64,000 bases of DNA from the NCBI GenBank assembly GCA_025642075.2, contig JAODUO010000058.1, positions 342,501-406,500 of the forward strand, written 5' to 3'. The notes below the pieces were generated by a model. The model saw only the letters and a program-made list of their open reading frames with translations, was not told the origin of the DNA and searched no databases. Made by a program: the position numbers and the translations under genes. This DNA comes from Ridgeia piscesae. Taxonomy: Eukaryota > Annelida > Polychaeta > Sabellida > Siboglinidae. Shown one piece after another: positions 26,268-37,282 of the stretch; positions within the stretch are counted from its first letter, which is position 1; each line of letters starts with the position of its first letter.

Positions 26268-29200
26268 TCAGTGTTTCAGTACAGGCAGCGACTCCTTTCC
26301 CGAATTCTTTACACTGTCCATATGCTTCACTTTGTTTCGATGACTCGACGCACTTTTCCCTACGGTCATTCTCGCGGCCGTCGTATCCGTGGTAACAGCC
26401 GCGACATCATCATTGGACTCGGCGGTGTCGAGGCTGTGATCGCTGGACGACGGTGCAGGCACGGCGGCAGTAGAAGTTGTCGACGTCCCCACCGGGGGCG
26501 CCACTGTTGTGGCTGTGCTACTCGGCAGGGGGCTGAGGGACTCCGGTGGGGGCGCACTGACGGGTTCGTCGTCGGAGTCGAGGCGTAGACCAGTGGCGAG
26601 AGTTGACAACAACAGCTCCTGCACAAACAGGCTCCGGTCCGCTCGGTCCATCTCCACCACTTGCTTCTCCTGCTCCGAGAAATCCGCTTCGCTGCACCTG
26701 TAACCCCACCTGGTGGCATTAGCTTGAAGCAAGACATATTAGTGCAAGGAAAAAAATCACTTTTACATGTGATGATTGCCACACTGTATTTCACACACAA
26801 GCCACTTCAGTAACTATGTCCCAAAATTGGTATGCACAACATGACCTAGGTGGTTACCATATACAAGGCTACATTATACCCATTTTTCTCAAATTTTCTT
26901 GTTAATATAATGCTTTAATTTGTTCAACTGGGGCCATTATTTCCCTCATTTAAGACAACCAAATTTTGGTTGACTTCCTGCTAATAATTATGATTTAGGA
27001 TGACACATAAGAGTAGAAACAACCAACGTTTACAGTTGTCCCTTGTACTACATTTCTGGTGTGTAAGCGAGCTGTTGCTACAAACCGTGCTAGTAGAAGT
27101 TGTGTGTTTGGTGAGCCTCCATTACTGCTGTTGCTGCTGTTGCTATTGCTCACTACCGTCAAGTCTACGACACCGGCCTGGGGTACGCCCGACGACGTCG
27201 CCTTTGATGAGTCCGCCTGTCGCCGTGGCAACCGCTCAAGCTGTTGCCTGCATTCGTAAAACAAAGCAAAAGTGTATTTCTTTCATACTTGATCACTGGA
27301 AACAAGCAGAAACTATATTAACAACAAACCAGTCATCATAGTACTCCGACTTTAATATGTTTAGAGCAACACTGTACGAGTTACTAACACTACAGTTATC
27401 ACACTTCATTGCTAGGTGGAAAAGTAAGTATCTCAGAATAACTACATTGGTACAGTTTCAAATGAAATTGATTGTTATTCGGCCAGTTGGTAGGTAAAAG
27501 GTCACTGGTCCAAGGAGGCAAGAACCCAGCTATTTCATCTTGACATAGCCAAACAAATGTAACGGTTACATTTGCAGTGGGAGCTGATTTGTCCAATACC
27601 TGACGTAGTCCCTAGAGCAATGCTTGTGAAAGCCTCTACAACTACTAGGTAAAACCTGCTTGGAATAAAAAGAAACAAGGCAACAATGGCATCATTGTTA
27701 AGACATACTTACATTGCCCAACCATGTTGCTTGATGGAGGAAGATTACTACTTTTACTAAGTCACCCACATCAAACAAGTCAATACTGTAGTGACTACAA
27801 ATATGAATATCAGTTACTATTATTAATTAATTAACCCGAGTCATGATCAGCTAACGAGTACTGGCTTGTCTCGGTGAATTCCAGCAATATGAAAGACACT
27901 ACGTTATTACCACATGGCTGAATTACCAATGCCAACGAAACATCCACTGTCAACCCCCTTCTTACCTAGTTGATTGAAGTTGCATTTCAAGTTGTTGGAG
28001 TTGTGAGGAGACGCTCTGAGCCGCGGCAGCGCGACTACGCACGCTTGACAGCTGTGACAGAAGTTCTGTCAAACAAACATCACATAGATGTCATAACAAC
28101 ACCAGTACATCCACTGTCAGTCACATCACATTGTGACATCCGGTCACATCCCCAAATGCAGGAATAGTTTCCTTTTCTCATTGAAAATGTTCACATGCAT
28201 CAAGTACACTGAAGTTTCCTTAAATATTATTAATTAAACAGACATCCAAACAAAATTATTAAGTCATTATTGACTATTTGAACTGATAACCTTACAGTCA
28301 CAGCATAATTTCCACATTATTGTATTATTAAACAAAATAAAATATCCTCTCTAAAACCTCAATGATAATTATGAGTCCATAATTTTTTTTATTGAACAAC
28401 TGGTGAACAACTTTTATTACTGCTTCTGTTGGTTTTTCTTTCGTCGCAGAAAAAACCTAAACATTAGAAGATGAAAAAGGAATACATATTAGGTGCAAAC
28501 TTATCAAACTTAATTGACCAAAGGGTGCATAATGTACACTCATAGATCAAGGTCTTACCTGCAATTGGGTCCATGGTTTCCCGACTGCTTGATGAAAGTC
28601 CAGACAGGGCATTACCTGCCAACATTGCACGCCGTGTTCTGGTGCCCCCACCCCGTCCAGGGTGCGGTATCCTTCGAACGTGTCTAATGCCACCTAGGGG
28701 CTCGTCGTGGAGTTAGTCAAGGAGCATCTACTTCTGCGTTGTTATACCTTTGGTCTTGCATACTCACAGATAGACAAACAAATTATTTTCGGATTTCTAC
28801 AGTTGACGTACATACCATGTTTGTATGACATATTGACTGTTTTCGGATGCCTGAAAATAATTATATTCTAAGCTGTTCAAAAAAACAATACAGGGAAATT
28901 ATTCAGAGACATGATGTACAGATAATTACGAACATGAACAAATTCTGATATTGTGCCCTATTTCGTTTGGTTACCCATGACATTAATAGGGCTTTGACGT
29001 GGCATATGTTATACTTTACAAACTGTTGATAACTAGTGTCTGACAGCACAGAAACACAGAACAATTATCTCTACAGGTTTGTCGAAAATATCAGGTTCAC
29101 AAAGACAATACATTTGGTAGTATTTAGGGTGTCCAAACACAAACCAACCTGAACAGTCATTACGGTATATTTATCATAAACTATTGTAACAACGACACAA

Positions 29201-32200
29201 CTGAACCAGTGTGCATGCTCGCCATTAACCGATTAGATGGGAAAAACAATATTTATTTGCTACAATGATTGAATATCGCAACTGTAAAGATGGGGAAGTA
29301 TTTCAACACAAAAAGGATATGAATTCTCTTGGTGTACGATGCTCCAGGGTAAGATGAGCAGCGAAGTCATCCGTCATATGATTCGGGTCACCACTAGGCA
29401 GGGCCGCACATATTGGGCACACCTACAACAGCAAGTAACAACAATCAATGGTGACTTCTAAAATAGATTTTAAACTGTCACGTATCACCATTTAAATTGT
29501 ATTTAAATTGTGTAAATATGCCATCAAAATTCAACTTAAGCTGATCACTGACAAATTAATGTTGATGACAATTATGGTAGACAACTTTATCTAAAGACCC
29601 ATCCACCTACTGTTTTGGACAGGTACAAACTTATGTGAATGAGTTGAAACTTGAGGAGCAAAACAAGATTATATTATTTACTCTGTGGACATTTACTCTG
29701 GGTGTATTGTGCACGCACGGTTAGATCTAGCAGAATGTGTTGGACTGGTAAAACATGATCCTACATAAAGACCTTATTCTTAGTATAAAGTAGATGTACT
29801 CACAACTTCAACGGAAGAGTCGGCATGCTCGGATGTGACATGTTCCTGTAGTGTTGTCTCTGTGAAGCCCATCTTGCCACAGAAGGGACACGTGAAAGAC
29901 TGGGGGGGCTCTGCCGTCAACGACTCGCATCCGAAATACAAGTCTGTGACATCAAAATCATACACAAATTGTAAAAAAAGTGCAGAACATTTTTAGTTGC
30001 ACTCTCCACCTATACATCTATAAACTGAACTTTGCAAGTAAGCAAGTTTGTGAGTTCAGTTCTCAGTTTAGCTCAAATATTTCATAATTACGTGAACTAT
30101 CTCGATTTGTTGCCTTAAAGGACAGAACTACAGAACGGATCTATTCCATAAATTGTTGTTATATGTACATAATTTATTTACAGGTCACACAGGGAAATGT
30201 TTCAAAATTATAAAGAGGTAATAAGATTTATTGAGACCAAATAACTAGTTAATCATTTTGAAATAGTTAGACTGCTTGCCTACTGAAATATGGTTTCAGA
30301 TACAAGTGCTTCGAAGAACTGGTCTTGAACAGTGTTATCTAAGAATGTCTAAGTGATATTATTTTCACTCATGTATGCATATGACATGCCTGTACACTGA
30401 AAGGTGTTAATTTTAACACAACAGGGTGGATCAGCATCACGGAAAACACATAAAATACAAACAGCATGGCTTTACCTATCAAAAAATACACAGTACGGCT
30501 TTACCGATCACAAAATATGACATAACACATTTTTTCAGAAACGTTTCTGAAGGTTCTGAGAGGCACACTACTGACCAATATCGGTTCTTGTGAGGATACA
30601 CTGCATTGGATGGTCGGTCGTGTGTCGACTTGTGGTTGCTCCCGCGTCATAGCAATTTGCACATAGGTCATAGTCGTAACATATGAGGCACTTGTAACGT
30701 TTGCCGCGAAAGTTGCCCTTCATACAAGCATCACAGCTGACACCTAAAAATGAGGTAAAAACAAAAGACTCCATGGATTACATTTGATATATCAACCATG
30801 CTGCATTTCACTGTGCACAATAACAATGTTCACCTTTGATTAGATTATGTTTCTGGAACATGACGGAACACTGTCCCCCATTCAGGACATGTATGTACAG
30901 TTTACTTTGTGTAATGTATTGTTTTGTGCAAATTAAACACAGTGCTCTTTCTATACCAAAACAATCACTTTTAGGCCATTCTTGCATAATTCAACAAAAT
31001 GTTAATGACATGGACTATCTAGGTCAATTATTATTGAAGACATGTCATTGACCCGATACACCTACTGAGTTTTACATTTAACTTCCATAACTCTTGTTTG
31101 CTGTAATGCTAGAAAAAAGTATACAAAATTATAAAATGTAACAGTACCATTTATCGTAATGTACCGTTTCACCTCTGATACCCAAAATGTATGTTTTCCT
31201 TTTTCTAAAGCAATCTGTTTCATTGCTCAAGTCCCTAAAATATCAGGATGGGCATATAATAATGTTCAAAGATGTATACAGTAAATTTGGTGCATAGCTT
31301 TATGTAGAGACCCGTCCAAGCATCATTTATATTGGCAAAACCTATTCTGGTTGGGTAGAAATATCACTGGATAGGTAAATATATGGAGCAAAAATGTCCT
31401 AAAAATCATATACATTGTAAATTTTAAGCATTGGAAATGGGTGGCAATAATAATAATAATGATGACTTCTTATGCACAAATATCCTTGAAGACTGAGTTC
31501 AGTGGCACGACAAAACCAAGGGAGTAAGCAATCTTGTAATCGTATAACAATACCTGAGTCGTTGACGAATGGGTGAACATCCTAGGAATCTAAGGAGGAT
31601 AGGCAGTTTTAAAGAGATAGGTTTTTAAAAGCCAGCAGAATGAAACTATGCTTCCTTCTAATTTAACACTGGCAGGAGCCAGGAAGCGAATTCCATAGAG
31701 TTGGTATGGCAAGAGGAAGCTCAGGTTCCAGCTTTCATTTTCACCCAAGGGATGTAAAGAGGGTTACTACCGATTGATCATAGCTGTCTGGAATTTCTTG
31801 CTGAAGTGAGCATCGAATTCAGATATGTAATCATTATGTTGGCTGCGTTGATGAGGACTTACAAATATTGAAAATAATGTACAAGCATTGTAAATAATGC
31901 CATCGTGCACAGGGAGCCAATGGAATGAATTCACAAGAGGCACTGGGCACGAAAAACGAGGAGAAAGAGGGACTACCCTTGCCAATTTTGTTTGGCTATA
32001 TCCTTGTTTGCAGTATTGTAAAGGAGGGAATTGCAGTAGTCAAGTCTGTTGTTTACTAAAGCTGTTGTAATGGTTTGGGCTATGGATTGTGAGTTATACC
32101 AGCGAATAGAAAAAGAAAACAGCAGCGACATGTTTTCAAAGTTTTCATCAAACGTTACTCCAAGATTTATCATTGAAGCAGCTGGTATGATACTCTGACT

Positions 32201-33666
32201 CAAAATCGATGTCAGGAAAAAGCCATCAAGTTTTCTACACTGCGTTGGGGTACCAATGATGAGAAATGTTGTCTTATCTGCATTAAACTTCAGTTTACAA
32301 TTTTTCATCCAAAGGTGTGTTTGTACTTTATTTCAGGTCAAAATACATATCTCAACTGTTAACATGCACATGTCTACCACAACACTGTGGACACGTAAAA
32401 CTGTGATCCTGTATAAAAGTCTACAGGTGACCCATTTTTGGTTTGTAGATCGGTACTAAACAGTTACACAATGAATTTCAGCATAACCTTTACAGATTGT
32501 ATAAAAGGGACGCTAAAGGGCTCTCTTATAATTAATGAGTGTTCATACATACAGTAATGTCTCATTTAACATGTTCTTTACAAGTGTTTCTCTTTGGGTA
32601 TCCTGCAGATACGACCACTGTCAGTTGTTGGGCCAATTTCGGTGAGGAGACCATTAATTTGTAGGTATCATTGTCATGCGTAAAACTAAGATGGTGTTTG
32701 ATCATGACTGCCGATGGAGGAAGATCAGTTGGTACCTTCAGTCTCCATCTTTGATGACTGTCACATATGCTTTGACAGCTGCCAGACCGAGTCCAAACAC
32801 TAGGACCTGTCACATGTTCACAACTTCTCTTTTCTGTGAAGATATATAGTTCTACTTGCAAGTAAATAAAGAAGTAATTAAACTGAGTTGGCTAAAAGAC
32901 AGAGTTTTGGTGTTCTTGTTACTGTTTTAGTTGATTACTAACAACATGCAAGAAGAGTTGATTCTTAATAACTCTCTGTGGCTGTGGTTTCCTCTGTGCA
33001 GTGCCAGACTGCAGGAATATATTATTATGTGCTGATATGAACTCAAAGAAATGCATTTTACTGTCACTGTCAGAATGACCATGTAATTACTATCTTTGCT
33101 ACAAGTCTGTTGACCATACCACTAACATTATCACATGTTTATGTCCGTTATGATGGTGCACATAAAAATAGACTGGCAATTTCTTTTACTTTCATTTATG
33201 GACTATGTATCCCCTAACACTGGTAGTGATGGTGGAGGTTCTGAAAATATTTAGTTCTTATGCTTACTGGCTCAACCATCATGCAAGTCTATGATTATTT
33301 GCACAGTTGTATATTTTATAGTGACAATATGTTCTGTAATCTGCATGCCGATCTAATTAGGCTTAGGGATTGAATACCTGAGGCTGACTATCTATGCTTA
33401 GTGACTGACGCCGCCGCCGGTTATGCAATATTGTGTCAGTTGCTGTTGGGGGCGATGTGTTTAATAGTTAGCGCTCATCACGCAGTTCCATAACTTTCCA
33501 AGCTGCAAAAATTTATCAAACTGTCATTCAACTAAACGATACCAGAAAGCAACTGCCCAATAAAACGGTTGGAACATTAGATGGAGACGTTATCTGGAAG
33601 AGGAAATGTTAGTTTTCCGCAAGTCACAACACATGACATGTCATACTTGCCTTCATGACGGGACAT
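26268..33666 (-). CDS. KCMF1: KCMF1 orthologue, ZZ-finger E3 ubiquitin ligase
   Basis: Exons in transcript order: 33666-33651, 30743-30576, 29943-29804, 29422-29338, 28693-28559, 28065-27966, 27247-27086, 26697-26268. Phases close exactly: 1236 nt, 411 residues (human 381). Start MSRHEG as in vertebrates. ZZ zinc finger in exon 2 (CDACMKGNFRGKRYKCLICY, then CANCY and HTTDHPMQC). Two C2H2/Di19-type fingers: CPFCGKMGFTE...HVTSEH (exon 3) and CPICAAL...HLTLEH (exon 4). Then RHVRRIPHPGRG, SRETMDPIAELLSQLS, a Gln-rich helical stretch (QLQQLEMQLQ), a low-complexity linker, and MDRADRSLFVQELLLSTL before a Ser/Thr/Pro-rich tail that differs from vertebrates. KCMF1 works with UBR4 and RAD6 in protein quality control. 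Intron 1 appears to use a GC donor. The exon 4 donor (ATC|gtacac) and exon 7 donor (CACG|gtttgt) are weak and chosen by phase and homology. Confidence 0.94.
31446..32310 (-). mobile_element. CR1/L2-like LINE fragment with (ATT)n tail
   Basis: Minus-strand pieces match the C-terminal half of CR1/L2-type reverse transcriptase ORFs: KLKFNADKTTFLIIGT, NLGVTFDENFENMS, ALVNNRLDYCNSLLY, then after a frame change SFHWLPVHDGIIY, and finally RLKTYLF-like residues before a 3' UTR and an (ATT)n tail. The catalytic RT core is absent and frames are broken, so it is dead. It lies in KCMF1 intron 1 in the same orientation as the gene and shares its 3' end with 2361-2760. Confidence 0.8.
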
Positions 33667-34654
33667 TATACGTTTATTACGGGAGCGTCTCCTCCGATTA
33701 TCACTTCTTTCGTCGCCTAAATGTAGTAAAGACTGCTTATACGCTGAAATTATCCAGTGCTATAAGCATACTACGTAAATTATGATAATATAAGGAATAA
33801 AGACGACATTTTACTCCGACTTGGCAGAAAGACCTCCAGAAATGACGTCACGATATTTCTCGGTCTGGGTTTTGCGTGTGCGAGAGTAGTAGGACGCATC
33901 ACTTTAGAAAGTTAATATCTCACTTGTATGAGACATTGTACAAATTAAATTGATTCGCTTAACCAAAACTTTAATGTTTTTTTCTACAAAAATAAAATTG
34001 GCCCACTAGCAGTTACCCGTGAACCATTAGATGTATAATACATCGGAAGGCCATCGGACTATCACATAGGTAATTGCCCCACCACGTGGCGCCACTGTAC
34101 ATGATATGTGTGACGGGAACAAAAAACGTATAAAGGTCAGTTACCAGTAGCTCTTTGTTGCTGTCGACATTCAGTAAAAAATATTGTTTGCAAACTGTCT
34201 ATATTTTATATATCCAAACTAATATATGCATACTAAATACAACAGGAAAAATAGTGAATATATTTTAATTATTTTTTCGCTTATTAAATGGACGTTACAT
34301 TTTGGCATGTTGACAAGTCAGTAATTTATTGACACATTTTATGTTCAGTATTCGATGGGAAGCATCTTTTCTCTACATTTAATACAATGCCCATCTGATT
34401 TTTCATGAAGTTATATTTTATATATTTCTTTATTTCACGATTATAATATATCAAAAAACATTGGATCAGTGTTCCAACAAACTATAATCGAAGCATCATC
34501 TAGGGATCACATTGTAAGGAAACATGTTACAAAAACCTACAAAAACTTACTGCCAGCCAAATACGAACGAAAACACGATGATCAATTAAGTACAATATGT
34601 TTAAAAAAGACGTTTATCAAAATCACTGATAATGTGGCAAGTTCACCTTCACCT

Positions 34655-35794
34655 ATTCCGTAGTCTTAGTGAACCGTTGCGGCGCCACAGATGACCCGGC
34701 AACCAGCTCCCTCCATTCCTCTCGCCTCTCAGCCTTCCTCATGGCGGCGCCCAGTGTCATGCCCGTCCGTTCCGGGATGTTGTCCTCCCATCTCTTTTTC
34801 CGTCTGCCTCGTCTTCTGCCTCCTTGCACTGTGCCCTGCAGGATTGTCTTGGCAAGCCCTGAAGATGTTGTTATGTCCCCTACCATTTCAGTTTGCGTCG
34901 TTTTACTGTGGTCAAGAGGTCTTCGTGGGGCCCAATGGCTTGCCGAGTTCTGTTTCGCACCTCTTCGTTGGAGATGTGGTCTCTGTAGGTGATGCCGAGG
35001 AATTTTCTGAGGCATCTCATCTCCATGGCCTGTAATCCTTCTCTCTGTGTCTGCTGTTAGTGTCCAAGACTCACAGGCGTACAGGAATATGGACATGACT
35101 AGGGAGCGCATCAGTCTGATCTTTGAGCTGAGCGTTATATTGAATTCCTGTCATTCCAGTTGGTCTTGAGTTTGACGAGTGCTGCTGTGGCCTAGGCGAT
35201 CCTGGCGAGAATTTAAGGTTTAGATCCTTCATCTGCTATAATTGCTCCCAGATATTTGAACCTGTTGACGCAATCTAGTTTCTCGCCTTTGACCATGATG
35301 TCAGTGTTGAAGCCATTTGTGTTGTTGGTCATCAGTTTGGTCTTCTCTGCATTTATCTGCATGCATGCAGAAGGCTGTAGACGTCTTGTCAACCAACTCA
35401 ACTAGCTCCTCTTCCCTTCCTGCCAGGCCGTCTATGTCGTCGGCAAAACGCAAGTTTGTAATACTCCTGCCACCAATGCTGATTGCCCCTTCATGGTCAT
35501 TCAGTGCGTCAGTCATAATGTTGTATGTCATACCCTGTCGAACGCCTTCTTGAAGTCAATGAAGACGTGATAGAGGTCTTGCTGGTGTTGGAGGTACTTC
35601 TCGCACAGTATCCTAAGGTTGCAGATCTGCTCTGTTGTGCTGCGTCCTGGTCTGAAGCATGCTTGTTCCTCAGCGATGATCTTTTCCGCTTGCGGCTTCA
35701 GTCGGTTCAGCAATTTTTTTAGCATAACTTTGCTCGGGTGGCTGATGAGGCTGATGGTACGATAGTTCTGACATAGCTGTAGGTTGCCTTTCTT
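34655..35794 (-). mobile_element. Truncated non-LTR retrotransposon, reverse transcriptase 3' half
   Basis: Minus-strand segments in order: NYRTISLISHPSKVMLKKLL and AEEQACFRPGRSTTEQI ending FIDFKKAFDRV; then MTDALNDHEGAISIGGRS and ITNLRFADDIDGLAG (catalytic FADD box); then AEKTKLMTNNTNGFNT, RFKYLGAIIADEGSKP, FLYACESWTLTADTERRI, and the C-terminal SSGLAKTILQGTVQGGRRRG / KKRWEDNIPERTG. Between KAFDRV and MTDAL the middle of the RT, including the expected QG-type box, is deleted, and several frameshifts follow. The 5' side stops exactly where the (CCGT)n block begins. The family is common in marine invertebrates; clade not assigned. Confidence 0.88.
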
Positions 35795-36169
35795 GGACGG
35801 ACGGACGGACGGACGGACGGACGGACGGACGGACGGACGGACGGACGGACGGGCGGCGGGCGGGCGGACGGGCGGACGGGCGGGGGGGCGGGGCGGGCGG
35901 GCGGCGGGCGGGCGGACGGACGGACGGACGGACGGACGGACGGACGGACGGACGGAACGGACGGACGGACGGACGGACGGACGGACGGACGGACGGACGG
36001 ACGGACGGACGGACGGACGGACGGACGGACGGACGGACGGACGGACGGACGGACGGACGGACGGACGGACGGACGGACGGACGGACGGACGGACGGACGG
36101 ACGGACGGACGGACGGACGGGCGGACGGACGGACGGACGGACGGACGGACGGACGGACGGACGGACGGA
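35795..36169. repeat. (ACGG)n tetranucleotide array
   Basis: About 375 bp of ACGG with a GGCG/GGGC-rich disturbed patch at about 35850-35930. ORFs here encode Gly-Arg-Thr-Asp or Ser-Val-Arg-Pro repeats and are not genes. Confidence 0.97.
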
Positions 36170-36198
36170 TAATTTCGGGGATAAGCAGATAAGATAAT

Positions 36199-36476
36199 TC
36201 TTCTCTCTCTTCTCTCTCTTCTCTCTCTTCTCTCTCTTCTCTCTCTTCTCTCTCTTCTCTCTCTTCTCTCTCTCTCTCTCTCTCTTCTCTCTTCTCTCTC
36301 TTCTCTCTCTTCTCTCTCTTCTTCTCTCTTTTCTCTCTTCTCTCTCTCTCCTCTCCCTCTCCCCTCTCCCCTCTCCCTCTCCCTCTCCTCTCCCTCTCCC
36401 CTCTCCCCTCTCCCCTCTCCCTCTCCCCTCTCCCTCTCCCCTCTCCCCTCTCCTCCTCTCTCTCTCTCTTCTCTCT

Positions 36477-36547
<71 letters not shown>

Positions 36548-36600
36548 CCCTCTCTCTCCTCTCCTTCTCCTTCGCTTCTCTCTCCTTCGCTGTCTCTCCC
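36199..36600. repeat. Pure pyrimidine tract (CT-rich, about 400 bp)
   Basis: TTCTCTC-type, CCCCTCTC-type and (CT)n blocks follow one another with almost no purine on the plus strand. Mirror-symmetric polypurine/polypyrimidine DNA of this kind can form triplex (H-DNA). Confidence 0.95.
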
Positions 36601-36998
36601 TGCGCGTGTGCGCGTGTGCGCGTGTGCGCGTGTGCGCGTGTGCGCGTGTGCGCGTGTGCGCGTGTGCGCGTGTGCGCGTGTGCGCGTGTGCGCGTGTGCG
36701 CGTTCGTGCGTGCGCTGTGCGCGTGCGCGTGTGCGCGCGTGTGCGCGTGTGCGCGTGTGCGCGTGTGCGTGTCGCTGTGCGTTGCGCGTGCGCGTGTGCG
36801 CGTGTGCGCGTGTGCGCGTGTGCGCGTGTGCGCGTGTGCGCGTGTGCGCGTGTGCGCGTGTGCGCGTGTGCGCGTGTGCGCGTGTGCGCGTGTGCGCGTG
36901 TGCGCGTGTGCGCGTGTGCGCGTGTGCGCGTGTGCGCGTGTGCGCGTGTGCGCGTGTGCGCGTGTGCGCGTGTGCGCGTGTGCGCGTGTGCGCGTGCC
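36601..36998. repeat. (GTGTGCGC)n array, alternating purine-pyrimidine
   Basis: Roughly 400 bp with period 8, disturbed at about 36700-36790. Alternating G/T and G/C steps make it a strong Z-DNA candidate. It ends 284 bp before the QDPR ATG. Confidence 0.95.
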
Positions 36999-37282
36999 GT
37001 ATGTGTGTGTTGTAACTGGGAAAAACCCTATAAATAACATATTATGATGCATGGATATTATGTCATTAAACATATGAATTTTAATGGCGGGAGACACACG
37101 TGTGCATAATCACTTCTTAATGAGCCAATTGTGTCTTTGTCTACTGGCCATATGTGGTATGCTTTCTTAACAGTTTGTTTTTATTTTATTTACCATTAAT
37201 TTGGATGACTTTACGCGGTAGACCGGGTAGTCCGAAATCATCAAAAGTCCGAGTTCATCTGCAAAACCACAAAGTTGTCAAC

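Larger units (their letters stand above)
33667..37282. promoter_or_regulatory. Divergent intergenic region KCMF1/QDPR
   Basis: KCMF1 starts leftward at 33666 and QDPR rightward at 37283, so both promoters lie here. About 33667-34650 is AT-rich unique-looking sequence with no recognised gene. 34655-35794 is a dead retrotransposon and 35795-36998 is simple-sequence DNA. The remaining 36999-37282 should hold the QDPR 5' UTR and core promoter. A GC-rich patch near 33409-33420 (GACGCCGCCGCCGG) lies inside KCMF1 intron 1, not here. Confidence 0.6.

Noticed and set aside
26271..26588. Arg/Gly-rich plus-strand ORF
   Set aside because: It is the antisense shadow of KCMF1 exon 8, whose frame and homology are clear.
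35670..37097. 475-codon ORF on minus across the simple-sequence block
   Set aside because: It is almost wholly translated microsatellite (Arg-Pro-Ser-Val, Arg-Glu, His-Ala-His repeats) joined to an RT fragment in the wrong frame.
37154..37282. N-terminal extension of QDPR from an upstream in-frame ATG
   Set aside because: The extra residues do not resemble the family, while [13 protein letters not shown] matches the normal start.
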